This document shows positions 18,305-26,848 of a stretch of 64,000 nt of DNA, in pieces. The notes beneath the pieces are model-generated. The model ran no database searches. It was not told the DNA's origin and saw only the letters and a program-made list of their open reading frames with translations. A program made the translations under genes and the position numbers. Positions within the stretch are counted from its first letter, which is position 1; every line of letters starts with the position of its first letter. Origin of the DNA: an uncultured Saprospiraceae bacterium (GTDB lineage Bacteria > Bacteroidota > Bacteroidia > Chitinophagales > Saprospiraceae); the NCBI GenBank assembly GCA_937959115.1, contig CALGAW010000011.1:98449-162448 (forward strand). Direction: 5' to 3'.

Positions 18305-19534
18305 ATGAAGTCTAGGATTTTTATACCTCTAGCAATATTATGTCTTGTGAGCTGTCTTTCAGCCCAGACCCCACTTGATATTTCCATTGAAAACATGGAA
18401 CAAGAGTTAGAGGCACTTCACCTAAAAGAAGCAGATATTCTTGTTAAATTAGAAAAACATAAATTGGATCGAGTTCAACACGACCTTGACTTGGTTGGTT
18501 ATCCTGTTGTTTCAAATGACAAATGTGATGTTGTTAAGCACTCTGCAATGGTTATGTGTTACAATGAGCAACACGAACAGCCGAATTGGGTAGCCCACAT
18601 CATCACTCCTGAAGTCTTAGATGGAAATTTGAATCGGACGAATGACTTTCGTGAAGACCACAAAATACCCTCTGGTTCTGCTACAAAAGACGATTACTGG
18701 TTTTCTGGTTATGACAGAGGCCACATTGCGCCTTCGGCTGATTTTCGGTGGTCAGCAGATGCGATAAGTGAATCCTATTATTATTCAAACATGAGTCCAC
18801 AGTTGGCAGAGCTCAATCGTGAGCGTTGGGCAGAGCTTGAAGGGTTTGGACGATCTTTTGTTGCAGATGAGAAAGAACAGTTATACGTAGTCGCTTCCGG
18901 TGTTTTACATGATAGTTTGAAGCAAATTGGAGATAACGGGGTGTCTGTTCCTCAACAATATTACAAGATATTCCTTGATGTAGCTGGCCCAGATAAAAAA
19001 GGCATTGGCTTTCTCCTAGGAAACCGATCGTGTGAGTATCCTCTTATAAGTTACGCCGTGTCCATTGACTCCATCGAGCAATTGACTGGTATCAACTTCT
19101 TTCCCAAACTGGATGCTGCATTAGAGCAAGAAGTTGAAGCCAACTTTGACTTTAATGCATGGCAAAAGGCAGATCCTCAAGAGGTTGTAGCGGATGTTGC
19201 TCCGATGCCTCCACCATTGCCTAAAGGCTTGTTCAATACCGTTCAGGCTAGACTGTATATTGGTGAAACGGTAACTGTTTGTGGGACAGTTGTAGCTACA
19301 AAATTCAGTAGAAAATCTGGCGCTACTTTTTTAAATCTAGACAAAAAATTCCCAAACCAAATATTCAGCGCTTCCATCTGGGAGTCCAATCGAACAAACT
19401 TTAGCTATGCACCCGAAAATGAACTGCTCGGTAAAAAAGTCTGCCTGACGGGTAAAATCTCTTCCTATCAAGGAAATCCTACTATGGAATTGGTAAATGA
19501 GAAGAAGGTGGTTGTCTTGGATCAAGATTACTAA
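18305..19534 (+). CDS. Secreted DNA/RNA non-specific endonuclease (NUC1 type) with OB-like C-terminal domain
   Basis: 409 residues from ATG at 18305, which begins the signal peptide MKSRIFIPLAILCLVSCLSAQ. A short coiled coil (about 25-60) precedes the beta-beta-alpha-metal nuclease domain: the catalytic motif YDRGHIAPSADF (Asp137, Arg138, Gly139, His140) and the metal-ligand helix SNMSPQLAELNRERW are intact. The last 95 residues (YIGETVTVCGTVVATKF ... KKVCLTGKISSYQGNPTM) form an OB-like domain of the type that binds single-stranded nucleic acid. The enzyme would act in the periplasm or outside, scavenging nucleotides or breaking down foreign DNA. No immunity gene is recognised, which fits an exported enzyme. 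It follows the FAN1-like gene by 67 bases. Confidence 0.88.
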   Translation: MKSRIFIPLAILCLVSCLSAQTPLDISIENMEQELEALHLKEADILVKLEKHKLDRVQHDLDLVGYPVVSNDKCDVVKHSAMVMCYNEQHEQPNWVAHIITPEVLDGNLNRTNDFREDHKIPSGSATKDDYWFSGYDRGHIAPSADFRWSADAISESYYYSNMSPQLAELNRERWAELEGFGRSFVADEKEQLYVVASGVLHDSLKQIGDNGVSVPQQYYKIFLDVAGPDKKGIGFLLGNRSCEYPLISYAVSIDSIEQLTGINFFPKLDAALEQEVEANFDFNAWQKADPQEVVADVAPMPPPLPKGLFNTVQARLYIGETVTVCGTVVATKFSRKSGATFLNLDKKFPNQIFSASIWESNRTNFSYAPENELLGKKVCLTGKISSYQGNPTMELVNEKKVVVLDQDY

Positions 19535-19562
19535 ACTTCCACTGAACATAAGCTATTCTATC

Positions 19563-20180
19563 TTATTTTGAAGCAAAAATCCGCTTATTATTAATTGTCT
19601 CTCCCTGTATAACCCATCCTTTTAGGATAGAAAGTTGTTCTTTTTTCATGTAGGTATAGTTGCCGTCTTTTAAATATCCGTAAAACAAATCGCTGGAGGA
19701 ATCTTCTTGATTAACAATATATTCTGGAATAACATCGATTTCATCAATTGAGGAATTGTTCCTACCAATTACCTCGATAGTTGGAAAATACTCGAATTCA
19801 GATATCTCAAACCGTTTAAATGCCTCCACAACTGCTAGTGTCAACTCCAGGTCTTCCTCAGAATGGCTCATCAACTTTTCATACAAAACGTCCTCTAGAG
19901 TGGTGCCAAACTTCTTGTATGCTGTGCTTATGTCTATCGTACGTACTTTTTGACTTGGTGTGGAAGACATTTCATCTACTAAACTTATAAATAATTGATC
20001 GTCTAGCATTGTCAGCAACCCTAAGTTGACCAGTTCTAGTTGTTTTCTGATGGTTTTGATATCTACTTGCTCCGCCTTTATAGTATCATCTGATTGTTGA
20101 ATGATTGTTGATCTCTTCTGCTTCTGACAGCCAAGGATTACTAGAAAGAACAAAGCAGTTACTAATGATATATTTTTCAT
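19563..20180 (-). CDS. Lipoprotein, function unknown
   Basis: 205 residues with lipobox signal MKNISLVTALFFLVILGC. The mature part is mostly helical with acidic stretches (HSEEDLELTLAVVEAFKRF) and ends in a beta-rich region (FYGYLKDGNYTYMKKEQLS). I recognise no family. It is convergent with the endonuclease gene (28 bases apart) and no strong terminator separates them. Confidence 0.7.
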   Translation of the reverse strand: MKNISLVTALFFLVILGCQKQKRSTIIQQSDDTIKAEQVDIKTIRKQLELVNLGLLTMLDDQLFISLVDEMSSTPSQKVRTIDISTAYKKFGTTLEDVLYEKLMSHSEEDLELTLAVVEAFKRFEISEFEYFPTIEVIGRNNSSIDEIDVIPEYIVNQEDSSSDLFYGYLKDGNYTYMKKEQLSILKGWVIQGETINNKRIFASK

Positions 20181-20537
20181 GATATTAAGTTTTATACCCT
20201 CAATTTAAGGCTACAAACAACAGGATACTGAGATGAATGGTCAACGGACAAAAGCTGTGGACAAACGATCCATTTCTATTGACGAAAAATTTAGGTGCAA
20301 GTATGCATAATCAGGGTTTAAACAAAGTGATTGAACTTTTTCTCAGTTATTCCTGTTATAATGAAAAGGTCTGTTAAGTACTACTTATCAGTAATATTGA
20401 CTTGAATGTATTTCTTCCCATTTATTTCATTACCTTTGCAACAAAGAGTTATTTTCATCTTTAATGTAATACGTTTGATACAGAACCATTGGAATAGTGA
20501 TAATGACATCTTATGTTTTATCACTAAAAAAATATAA
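20181..20537. other. Intergenic region with the cold-shock gene's long leader
   Basis: 357 bases between divergent genes. At 20431-20438 TACCTTTG fits the Bacteroidota -7 box; no ideally spaced TTG is present. Transcription from there would give a leader of about 95 bases before the cold-shock gene, a length often seen for cold-inducible mRNAs that respond to temperature by refolding. The leader fold itself was not worked out. Confidence 0.4.
20431..20438 (+). promoter_or_regulatory. Possible -7 element of the cold-shock gene (TACCTTTG)
   Basis: Exact match to TAnnTTTG about 100 bases before the ATG at 20538. The nearest upstream TTG (20402-20404) gives a 26-base spacer, longer than ideal. 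Confidence 0.35.
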
Positions 20538-20972
20538 ATGGCAGACAGTTTTAACAAAAAAGAACGTGAAAAAAAACGTCAAAAAAGAAAAAAAGACAAA
20601 GCTCAGAAAAGAGAAGCAAAAAAGTCAAATGATTCTAAGCAACCTGAATTCATGTATCTTGATGAAAATGGAAATCTAACAACAGAAAAACCAGATCCAA
20701 ACGTCAAAAAAAGAGAAATTAAAGTAGAAGACATTGAAATCAGTACACGTAAGAAAGGGAAATCTGATGAATCAAACTTCACAAAAACAGGTTTTGTGAA
20801 ATTTTTCAACACTGAAAAAGGATATGGTTTTATTGTAGATAAAGATACCAATGATAGTTTCTTTGTACACGCAGACCACCTAATTGATCAAATCAGAGAC
20901 AGTGACAAAGTAACGTTCGAAGTTGGATCAGGGCCAAAAGGACCAATCGCAACTCAAGTTAAACTGTTGTAA
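20538..20972 (+). CDS. Cold-shock domain protein with Lys-rich N-terminal extension
   Basis: 144 residues. The C-terminal 65 are a standard cold-shock domain: GFVKFFNTEKGYGFIVD holds RNP1 (KGYGFI) and SFFVHADHLIDQI holds RNP2-like FFVH, the RNA-binding faces. The first about 75 residues are very basic and low-complexity (NKKEREKKRQKRKKDKAQKR), then acidic, giving a flexible nucleic-acid-binding tail seen in a Bacteroidota subgroup. It likely acts as an RNA chaperone in the cytosol. A strong terminator follows, so the gene is monocistronic. Confidence 0.9.
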   Translation: MADSFNKKEREKKRQKRKKDKAQKREAKKSNDSKQPEFMYLDENGNLTTEKPDPNVKKREIKVEDIEISTRKKGKSDESNFTKTGFVKFFNTEKGYGFIVDKDTNDSFFVHADHLIDQIRDSDKVTFEVGSGPKGPIATQVKLL

Positions 20973-21005
20973 CAATAAAATAAATAGTGCCTTAGGGCGA
21001 TCTAT

Positions 21006-21046
21006 AAAATTGTCATTAGAATCAAATTCTGATGACAATTTTTAGT
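21006..21046 (+). terminator. Terminator after the cold-shock gene
   Basis: AAAATTGTCAT (21006-21016) pairs with ATGACAATTTT (21032-21042), and the 15-base centre can pair further (AGAAT with ATTCT around CAA). A short T-run follows. It lies 34 bases past the stop codon. Confidence 0.8.
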
Positions 21047-21063
21047 TTAGAGATGATGCAGAA

Positions 21064-21101
21064 TTAGGATTTTTGGGATTTACATGATTAATAGGATTTT
21101 T
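21064..21101. repeat. GGATTn-type dispersed repeat
   Basis: Three copies of a GGATTT core at about ten-base intervals and beyond (TTAGGATTTTTGGGATTTAC, then TTAATAGGATTTTTAAC). It is the same type as the repeats at 14149 and 15442. Confidence 0.6.
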
Positions 21102-21168
21102 AACTGACTTGAACTATAGTCGGATTTGAGGCTCTCCAATTTGTCGCAATTAGAAAAAAACCAGCATG

Positions 21169-21209
21169 GCAGACATTGGTTTGAACGTCCATAATTTAGT
21201 GATGTCTGC
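21169..21209. repeat. Spaced inverted repeat GCAGACAT...ATGTCTGC
   Basis: Perfect 8-bp arms at 21169-21176 and 21202-21209, 25 bases apart, 130 bases before the small gene at 21339. The spacing is three helical turns centre to centre, so a protein-binding operator is possible. No regulator is assigned. Confidence 0.4.
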
Positions 21210-21338
21210 ACGTTACATCGAATAAAAAAGGGTGTTCGTAGAAAAAGCACCTAGTGACTTTCACATACGGAATGAATATTGTACATTGATTATGGAAAAC
21301 CATAGTAAAAGAAATTTAAACTTCAAATAGTAAAAAGA

Positions 21339-21563
21339 ATGGCAAAAGTTAACGTAACTGGAAAAGTAGTTTACAAGGATATTGGTCTAGGATTTTGGGG
21401 AATTGAAGGAACTGATGGAAAAAATTGGTTGCCAACAAATATGCCAGAACAATTAAAAATGAAGGGAGAAACCGTTGAAGTAAAAGTAAAGAAAATGGAA
21501 GGAATGGTAGGAAATGCCATGTGGGGAACTCCAGTTAAGATTGTTTCGTTTACTACCGTATAA
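21339..21563 (+). CDS. Small protein of unknown function, OB/SH3-like in pattern
   Basis: 74 residues: MAKVNVTGKVVYKDIGLGFW, GIEGTDGKNWLPTNMPEQL, then ETVEVKVKKMEGMVG and VKIVSFTTV. The strand pattern (five short beta strands, Gly turns) suggests a small barrel. No signal peptide. Only 30 bases separate it from the subtilisin-like gene on the same strand, so they are likely co-transcribed. It could be an inhibitor or partner of that protease, but only the position says so. Confidence 0.7.
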   Translation: MAKVNVTGKVVYKDIGLGFWGIEGTDGKNWLPTNMPEQLKMKGETVEVKVKKMEGMVGNAMWGTPVKIVSFTTV

Positions 21564-21593
21564 CCATTATTTTAAAAAAGAAATTATAGCATT

Positions 21594-23150
21594 ATGGACT
21601 TGCTCAATTATATTTACCCAGTCAGTTTTGGAATTTGTTTGTTTTCTCTAGCACTTTGGTATTTCTTTAGAAATCAAAGAACTGCATCATCGTTGCTTAG
21701 CAAATCATTCATAGCATTCTTCCTTGTCTATGTTCTTTCGTTGGTCTTATCACCCGCAACGACAGAGTATAAATTAGGGATTTTGTTTAGAGACTTAATT
21801 GTCTTAGGAGTTTCCACTCAATTGGTCAATGTCTTTAAGAATAACAAAAAAGCGTTTTTCGGGATATTAGTCATTCTCATGGCCCTGTTTAAATTCGCTT
21901 ATTTCAAGGTGATGTTGAATTCTTACAACCAACCAACAACAAATAATACGTTATCCGACAATCAAGACACCTCCCAAAACTGGGCTTCGGAAAACGGTGA
22001 ATTGCTTGTTGACATCGCTGATGGACAATCAATCAACGCGCTATCTGATTTTCTGAAATCGCATAACATCAAGGCGAAAGTCGCTTTTTCAGACATCGGA
22101 AGCCCGGAAATGACTTCCTTAGACGATTACTATGTACTAGACTTGCCAGCTGGCGCGTCTATTTCAAAAATCAAACAAGAACTAAGTTCAACAGGGCTTA
22201 CAGATTGGATTGAATTTAATGAAGTGATTAAGACAGAACTTACTCCAGGAAACGACCCCGTTAAAATCAATAGAGAATTTGGTTTAGACGATCCAGACAT
22301 TGGTAAGCTCTGGGGATTTGATAAAATGGAGTTAGACAAATTGTACAAGGTATTAAGCAGTAAAAAGGTAAAACCGAAGAAAGAAGCATTGGTCGCTATT
22401 CTAGACACAGGAGTAGATTCTAAGCATGAAGATATAAATGCGAATTTTAAGTCGATCAATAAGCGATATGACAATGATCCACAAGGACATGGTACGCACT
22501 GTGCTGGGATTGCAGCTGCAGTTTCTAACAACAAGAAAGGAATTGCCTCTTATGCACCAGGAAACAACTTTATGGATGTAACCAGTATCAAAGTCCTCAA
22601 TCAATGGGGAATGGGTACTCAACGAGATATCATCAAAGGAATTTTGCTTGCTGCTGACCGTGGTGTTGATGTAATTTCAATGTCATTAGGCGGTCCTAGT
22701 AGCGATAAGTCCCAAAAAGCCTATAACGATGCTGTGCGATATGCTAACAAGAAAGGCGCAATCGTAGTCGTTGCTGCAGGAAATGAAAGCAAGGATGCCA
22801 CTGGCGTATCCCCTGCTAACTGTAAAGGCGTTATCACTGTAAGTGCAGTCAATCAGAAACTAGAAAAAGCACCGTTTTCAAATGAAGTTCAAAACCTGAA
22901 AATGGGTATTGCTGCTCCAGGTGTTGATATTTACTCTACATTTCCCAAAAACCAGTACAAGGTGTTTAATGGAACATCAATGGCAACTCCATACGTAGCG
23001 GGATTATTGGGACTAATGAAGTCGCTTAATCCTGATATTACATCAAAGGAAGCACATAAGATTTTGACAGCTACGGGTATTGATACAAAAGATACCAAGA
23101 AGACGGGTAAGTTTATTCAGCCTGCTTCTGTTGTTGAGAAGATGCTTTAA
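21594..23150 (+). CDS. Membrane-anchored subtilisin-family (S8) serine protease
   Basis: 518 residues. About four transmembrane helices lie in residues 1-110 (YPVSFGICLFSLALWYFF; FIAFFLVYVLSLVLS; further helices to about 112). A region of about 115-215 looks like a pro-domain. The protease domain has the full triad: Asp271 in AILDTGVDSKHED, His299 in GHGTHCAGIAAA and Ser462 in NGTSMATPYVAGLLG; the oxyanion Asn is in VVAAGNES. A polytopic N-terminus is unusual for S8 enzymes, which are mostly exported with a signal peptide; it would hold the enzyme at the membrane. The small gene just upstream is probably in the same operon. Confidence 0.88.
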   Translation: MDLLNYIYPVSFGICLFSLALWYFFRNQRTASSLLSKSFIAFFLVYVLSLVLSPATTEYKLGILFRDLIVLGVSTQLVNVFKNNKKAFFGILVILMALFKFAYFKVMLNSYNQPTTNNTLSDNQDTSQNWASENGELLVDIADGQSINALSDFLKSHNIKAKVAFSDIGSPEMTSLDDYYVLDLPAGASISKIKQELSSTGLTDWIEFNEVIKTELTPGNDPVKINREFGLDDPDIGKLWGFDKMELDKLYKVLSSKKVKPKKEALVAILDTGVDSKHEDINANFKSINKRYDNDPQGHGTHCAGIAAAVSNNKKGIASYAPGNNFMDVTSIKVLNQWGMGTQRDIIKGILLAADRGVDVISMSLGGPSSDKSQKAYNDAVRYANKKGAIVVVAAGNESKDATGVSPANCKGVITVSAVNQKLEKAPFSNEVQNLKMGIAAPGVDIYSTFPKNQYKVFNGTSMATPYVAGLLGLMKSLNPDITSKEAHKILTATGIDTKDTKKTGKFIQPASVVEKML

Positions 23151-23206
23151 TGAAGAGTTCAACAAGGGAATTTAGAATGTCGAAGTTTTAAGTACGGATT
23201 TTATTA

Positions 23207-25030
23207 CTAAAACATTTTCTCTAGTGCTCCCCAATAACCATCTACCTTTTTTGTCACCTGTGGATCTGGCACCAATTCAGGCGCATGATGTGGCTTCACT
23301 CTTGCATCTATAATAAGCGGTCCTGTGCATCCCCAATGCTTGTACTGAACTGAACTACCCACGCCATAAATGTCATGAGATGGATTGGATCGAGTAAAGG
23401 TCACCCATACAAAGTTATTGATTCCACCTGCTAGAAAGTCAGCATCATCACACAAGACAATCAAAGGCAATCCAGTCAACTCTTGATTTTCTAAACTGTT
23501 AATTAGCAAACGTAACTCCTCTTCTGCTTTCTTTGGGGTTGTATACTTGGCTGCTGTTATACCAATCACGCCAGGCAATGCGATTGTCGCGCGTCCATAA
23601 CCATCTGGTAAACGAAAGTCAGTCGGGAGCTCAGTCGATAAACTACGTAGTTTCGGACCACAGCAAGCAATGACGACTTTCGAACCAGTATTCCAGCCTG
23701 ACCCCGAATAATCTAATGTGTCAATCGTTGTTTGTGTCTGGAAATGTAAATCTCGTCTCCAATCAATTCGTTCTAAGACATGTCTAAGGTAATCTGGGAT
23801 ATCGTGTGTATTCACATTGGTGTCATCCTCTTTGGCCGTTATGATAAGATATTTGGCAAGCGATGTTTGACCCGTCCCAAGGATCCGATTAGCAATTGTC
23901 AATATTTCTTCTGGTTTGCGTGTTCGGAAAGGCATATATCGCTCTCTACCAATTGCAATCAATAATGGATGAACTCCTGCTGCATCAACAGCATTTAGCT
24001 CAACCAGCCCAGGAAACTCTTGAGGCGTAAGTAACTCAACCAATTGGTGAATCAGGTATCCAAAACTACTATCTTCTTGAGGTGGCCGACCAACTACCGT
24101 AAAATGCCAGATCGGATTTTTGCGATGATACACTTTATCCACCTTCATTACTGGAAAATCATGTGTTAGACTGTAATACCCTAGGTGATCCCCAAAAGGG
24201 CCTTCTGGTTTTTTAACGTCTTTTAGAATCGTCCCTGTGATGCAGAAGTCAGCATCAGAGGAAAGGGCGAACCCATTGACATGCTTATATTTAAAGCGTT
24301 TTCCTCCAAGCATCCCCGCAAAGGTCACTTCAGGTAATCCTTCTGGCAAGGGCATAATTGCTGCAAAAGCATGTGAAGGCAATCCTCCTACGAATACGGA
24401 AGCCTTAAATGGTTTATCCAATTGGTTGTACCGTGTGTGATGCACGCCAATTCCTCTATGCAATTGATAATGTAATCCGATTTCTTCATTTTGAACGTAC
24501 TCATTGCCAGAAAGCTGAATCCGGTACATTCCAATATTGGATTTCATGACACCTGGCTTATCGGGATCTTCTGTGTAGACTTGGGGTAAAGTGACAAATG
24601 CGCCGCCATCCATCGGCCAAGAAACCACCTGCGGTAATTGGTCAATTGTGGTTGTATGCTGCATGACAGGGCAGGAAAATCTTGATTTAGAAGGCAAGGC
24701 TTTTAATGCTGCAAACGGGGTTGACAAGTACCGTAATGGGTTTTTAAGTAAGTTCATCGGATCTGCTTTGAGCTCGATGACTTTTTGTACTTTTTTGATG
24801 GTGTCTCTAAAGATAAATTCTGTTTGCTCATGCGTCCCATAAAGATTAGAGACTGCTTGAAACGGGCTTCCTTTTACTTTTTCGAATAAGATAGCAGGAC
24901 CTTCCCGATCATAGACCCGGCGGTGTATCTCTGCCATTTCTAAATTTGGATCGACCTCCTGTTTGATGCGTAGGAGCTTCCCGTTTTTCTCTAGATCGTT
25001 TACGCAATCGCGCATGCTGTTATATGCCAT
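23207..25030 (-). CDS. ubiD: UbiD-family prenylated-FMN decarboxylase
   Basis: 607 residues, the usual length of the long UbiD/menaquinone-type decarboxylases. Recognised stretches: REGPAILFEKVKGSPFQAVS, HYQLHRGIGVHHTRY, KPEGPFGDHLGYYSLTHDFP with the conserved Glu/Asp, and HDIYGVGSSVQYKHWGC near the end. The enzyme decarboxylates an aromatic quinone precursor with prenylated FMN (made by UbiX, not in this window). In Bacteroidota the pathway is most likely menaquinone synthesis; that is inference. It is convergent with the protease gene and stands alone. Confidence 0.92.
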   Translation of the reverse strand: MAYNSMRDCVNDLEKNGKLLRIKQEVDPNLEMAEIHRRVYDREGPAILFEKVKGSPFQAVSNLYGTHEQTEFIFRDTIKKVQKVIELKADPMNLLKNPLRYLSTPFAALKALPSKSRFSCPVMQHTTTIDQLPQVVSWPMDGGAFVTLPQVYTEDPDKPGVMKSNIGMYRIQLSGNEYVQNEEIGLHYQLHRGIGVHHTRYNQLDKPFKASVFVGGLPSHAFAAIMPLPEGLPEVTFAGMLGGKRFKYKHVNGFALSSDADFCITGTILKDVKKPEGPFGDHLGYYSLTHDFPVMKVDKVYHRKNPIWHFTVVGRPPQEDSSFGYLIHQLVELLTPQEFPGLVELNAVDAAGVHPLLIAIGRERYMPFRTRKPEEILTIANRILGTGQTSLAKYLIITAKEDDTNVNTHDIPDYLRHVLERIDWRRDLHFQTQTTIDTLDYSGSGWNTGSKVVIACCGPKLRSLSTELPTDFRLPDGYGRATIALPGVIGITAAKYTTPKKAEEELRLLINSLENQELTGLPLIVLCDDADFLAGGINNFVWVTFTRSNPSHDIYGVGSSVQYKHWGCTGPLIIDARVKPHHAPELVPDPQVTKKVDGYWGALEKMF

Positions 25031-25162
25031 ATTCCACTCGTTCTTTTAATTACATAGATAACAAAAAAATCAGGAAATTGTTAGATTAATTGTGCGTTGA
25101 TCATTATTTACGTTGTGGTCATTCCTCATTTCAAGGAATTGAGCATAATTGAGTTAACCTTG

Positions 25163-26185
25163 TTAGATAAACGTCCTTAACTGCTTAGCGGCTACTTCAG
25201 GTGTGATATCACGCTGAGGTTCTGCCATCATTTCATATCCCACCATAAATTTCTTTACTGTCGCTGATCGAAGTAAGGGAGGATAAAAGTGGATGTGGAA
25301 ATGCCATTCAGGATGCCGTTCACCGTCAGTAGGTTGTTGGTGGATGCCCATTGAATAAGGGAACGAGCAGTCAAACAGTCGGTCATAGGCAGAAGTCAAT
25401 TGCTTAAGGGCAATCGCTAAGTGCTTTTTTTCGGAATCGGTCATATCGCTGACTAGTCCATATGGACGATTGGAAATGACTATAGTCTCATACGGCCAAG
25501 CTGCCCAGAACGGTACGAGAACAGTAAAACTGTCACTCTGATAAACAATACGTTCCTTCTCTTGCTGTTCGGTTGACAGGTAATCAGAAAGGAGTGTCTT
25601 TCCTTTTGAGTTGTAATAAGCTGATTGCTGAGCATATTCTTTTGAAACAGCGGTTGGTATGGACTGTTGTGCCCAAACTTGCCCATGCGGATGAGGATTA
25701 CTACACCCCATCATCTGGCCTTTGTTTTCAAAGAGTTGAACGTAATTGATGTCCTTCAGTTTTCCTAGCACTGTTGTTTCAGATGCCCAACAATCGATAA
25801 CGTTTATAAGCTCGATTGTAGGCAGTTGGCCCATTGCCAGATTATGTTGTTCGTGATAACAGATGACTTTACAGATCCCCTTTTCAGGTTTTGCCACAAG
25901 CAGATGATTGTTTGAATGCGCTGTTGTTGCAATATTTTGCAGGGCACTAAAGTCATTTTCGAAGCAATAGGTGCCACTGTAGTCAGGGTTTTGTTTACCG
26001 TTTGCACGTGTATTGCCTGGACAGAGATAACAGTTTGGCTCATAAGCATTTGCAACAGGTATTTCTGTTGACTCCGTTTTGCCTTGCCAAGGGCGTTTCA
26101 TCCGATGTGGGGAAACAAGTATCCACTCACCAGTAAGCAGGTTAAGCCTACGGTGGGAATGATTTCCGGGATCAAATACCGGCAT
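25163..26185 (-). CDS. galT: Galactose-1-phosphate uridylyltransferase
   Basis: 340 residues of the GalT branch of the HIT superfamily. Seen: RRLNLLTGEWILVSPHR, Zn-site cysteines in NCYLCPGNTRANG, the active-site NPHPHGQVWAQQSIP with the catalytic His-Pro-His, and the C-terminal EWHFHIHFYPPLLR. It moves UMP between UDP-glucose and galactose-1-phosphate in the Leloir pathway. No galactokinase or epimerase is adjacent. The lipoprotein gene upstream ends 16 bases before it, so they may share a transcript. Confidence 0.95.
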   Translation of the reverse strand: MPVFDPGNHSHRRLNLLTGEWILVSPHRMKRPWQGKTESTEIPVANAYEPNCYLCPGNTRANGKQNPDYSGTYCFENDFSALQNIATTAHSNNHLLVAKPEKGICKVICYHEQHNLAMGQLPTIELINVIDCWASETTVLGKLKDINYVQLFENKGQMMGCSNPHPHGQVWAQQSIPTAVSKEYAQQSAYYNSKGKTLLSDYLSTEQQEKERIVYQSDSFTVLVPFWAAWPYETIVISNRPYGLVSDMTDSEKKHLAIALKQLTSAYDRLFDCSFPYSMGIHQQPTDGERHPEWHFHIHFYPPLLRSATVKKFMVGYEMMAEPQRDITPEVAAKQLRTFI

Positions 26186-26200
26186 CTACCGAATTACTGA

Positions 26201-26761
26201 TTAGTGATATCCTTGATTGTGTGCGAGTTGCTCACCACATTTACCACAAGGGCCAATTTTCCCAGCACCACCAGCACATCCTTTTGGACATGTAAAGTGC
26301 CATACACCGGCAGCATTTTGTGCAGGTTCTGCAGCTGGGGGTGTGATCGCACCTGCAGCTCCACCAGCGGCTCCGCCGGGTGCTGTTGTGATTTGTGGTT
26401 GTATGGTTTGCGTTGAGGTCTTATCCCCAGCATTTATTGTTGCTGTTGCACCTGGTTGATTTGCTCCTGCATGATATTCTTGATTATGAGCTAGTTGTTC
26501 TCCACATTTTGGGCAAGGACCAATTTTACCAGTTCCTCCAGCGCATCCTTTTGGACAAGTGAAGTGCCAAACACCCGCTGCATTCTGAGCAGGTTCCGGA
26601 GTTGGGGCAGCTGTAGGAGGAGGAACAGCACCACTAGGGTCTAACGTTACTGGAGGAGCTGTTTCGTTAACAGTTGTAGTTGTAGAAGAATCTGCTGAAT
26701 CTGAACCACAGCTAACAAATACAAATAATATAAAAAGGAATAAAAAATTGTACAATTTCAT
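26201..26761 (-). CDS. Lipoprotein with two Cys-rich zinc-ribbon-like repeats
   Basis: 186 residues with lipobox signal ending FILFVFVSCGSD. Two nearly identical blocks follow, about residues 58-95 and 148-186: AQNAAGVWHFTCPKGC, then KIGPCPKCGEQLAHNQEYH (first) and KIGPCGKCGEQLAHNQGYH (second). Each has four Cys in a C-x3-C ... C-x2-C arrangement plus a closing His, the pattern of a zinc ribbon or metal-binding finger, but outside the cytoplasm. They are joined by Pro/Ala/Thr-rich low-complexity linkers. Metal binding is inferred. A good promoter lies upstream. I do not know a named family. Confidence 0.75.
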   Translation of the reverse strand: MKLYNFLFLFILFVFVSCGSDSADSSTTTTVNETAPPVTLDPSGAVPPPTAAPTPEPAQNAAGVWHFTCPKGCAGGTGKIGPCPKCGEQLAHNQEYHAGANQPGATATINAGDKTSTQTIQPQITTAPGGAAGGAAGAITPPAAEPAQNAAGVWHFTCPKGCAGGAGKIGPCGKCGEQLAHNQGYH

Positions 26762-26781
26762 GATGATATATTTATGAAATA

Positions 26782-26811
26782 CAAAGATAACAATAACCCT
26801 AATAATTACAA
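26782..26811 (-). promoter_or_regulatory. Bacteroidota-type promoter of the Cys-repeat lipoprotein
   Basis: Read on the minus strand: TTG at 26811-26809, 19 bases of spacer, then TATCTTTG at 26789-26782. Both boxes and the spacing match the TTG-N19-TAnnTTTG consensus. Transcription should begin about 15 bases before the ATG at 26761. Confidence 0.6.
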
Positions 26812-26848
26812 GAATATAATTGACAAGGAAGGGATCGTACTGATGAAA

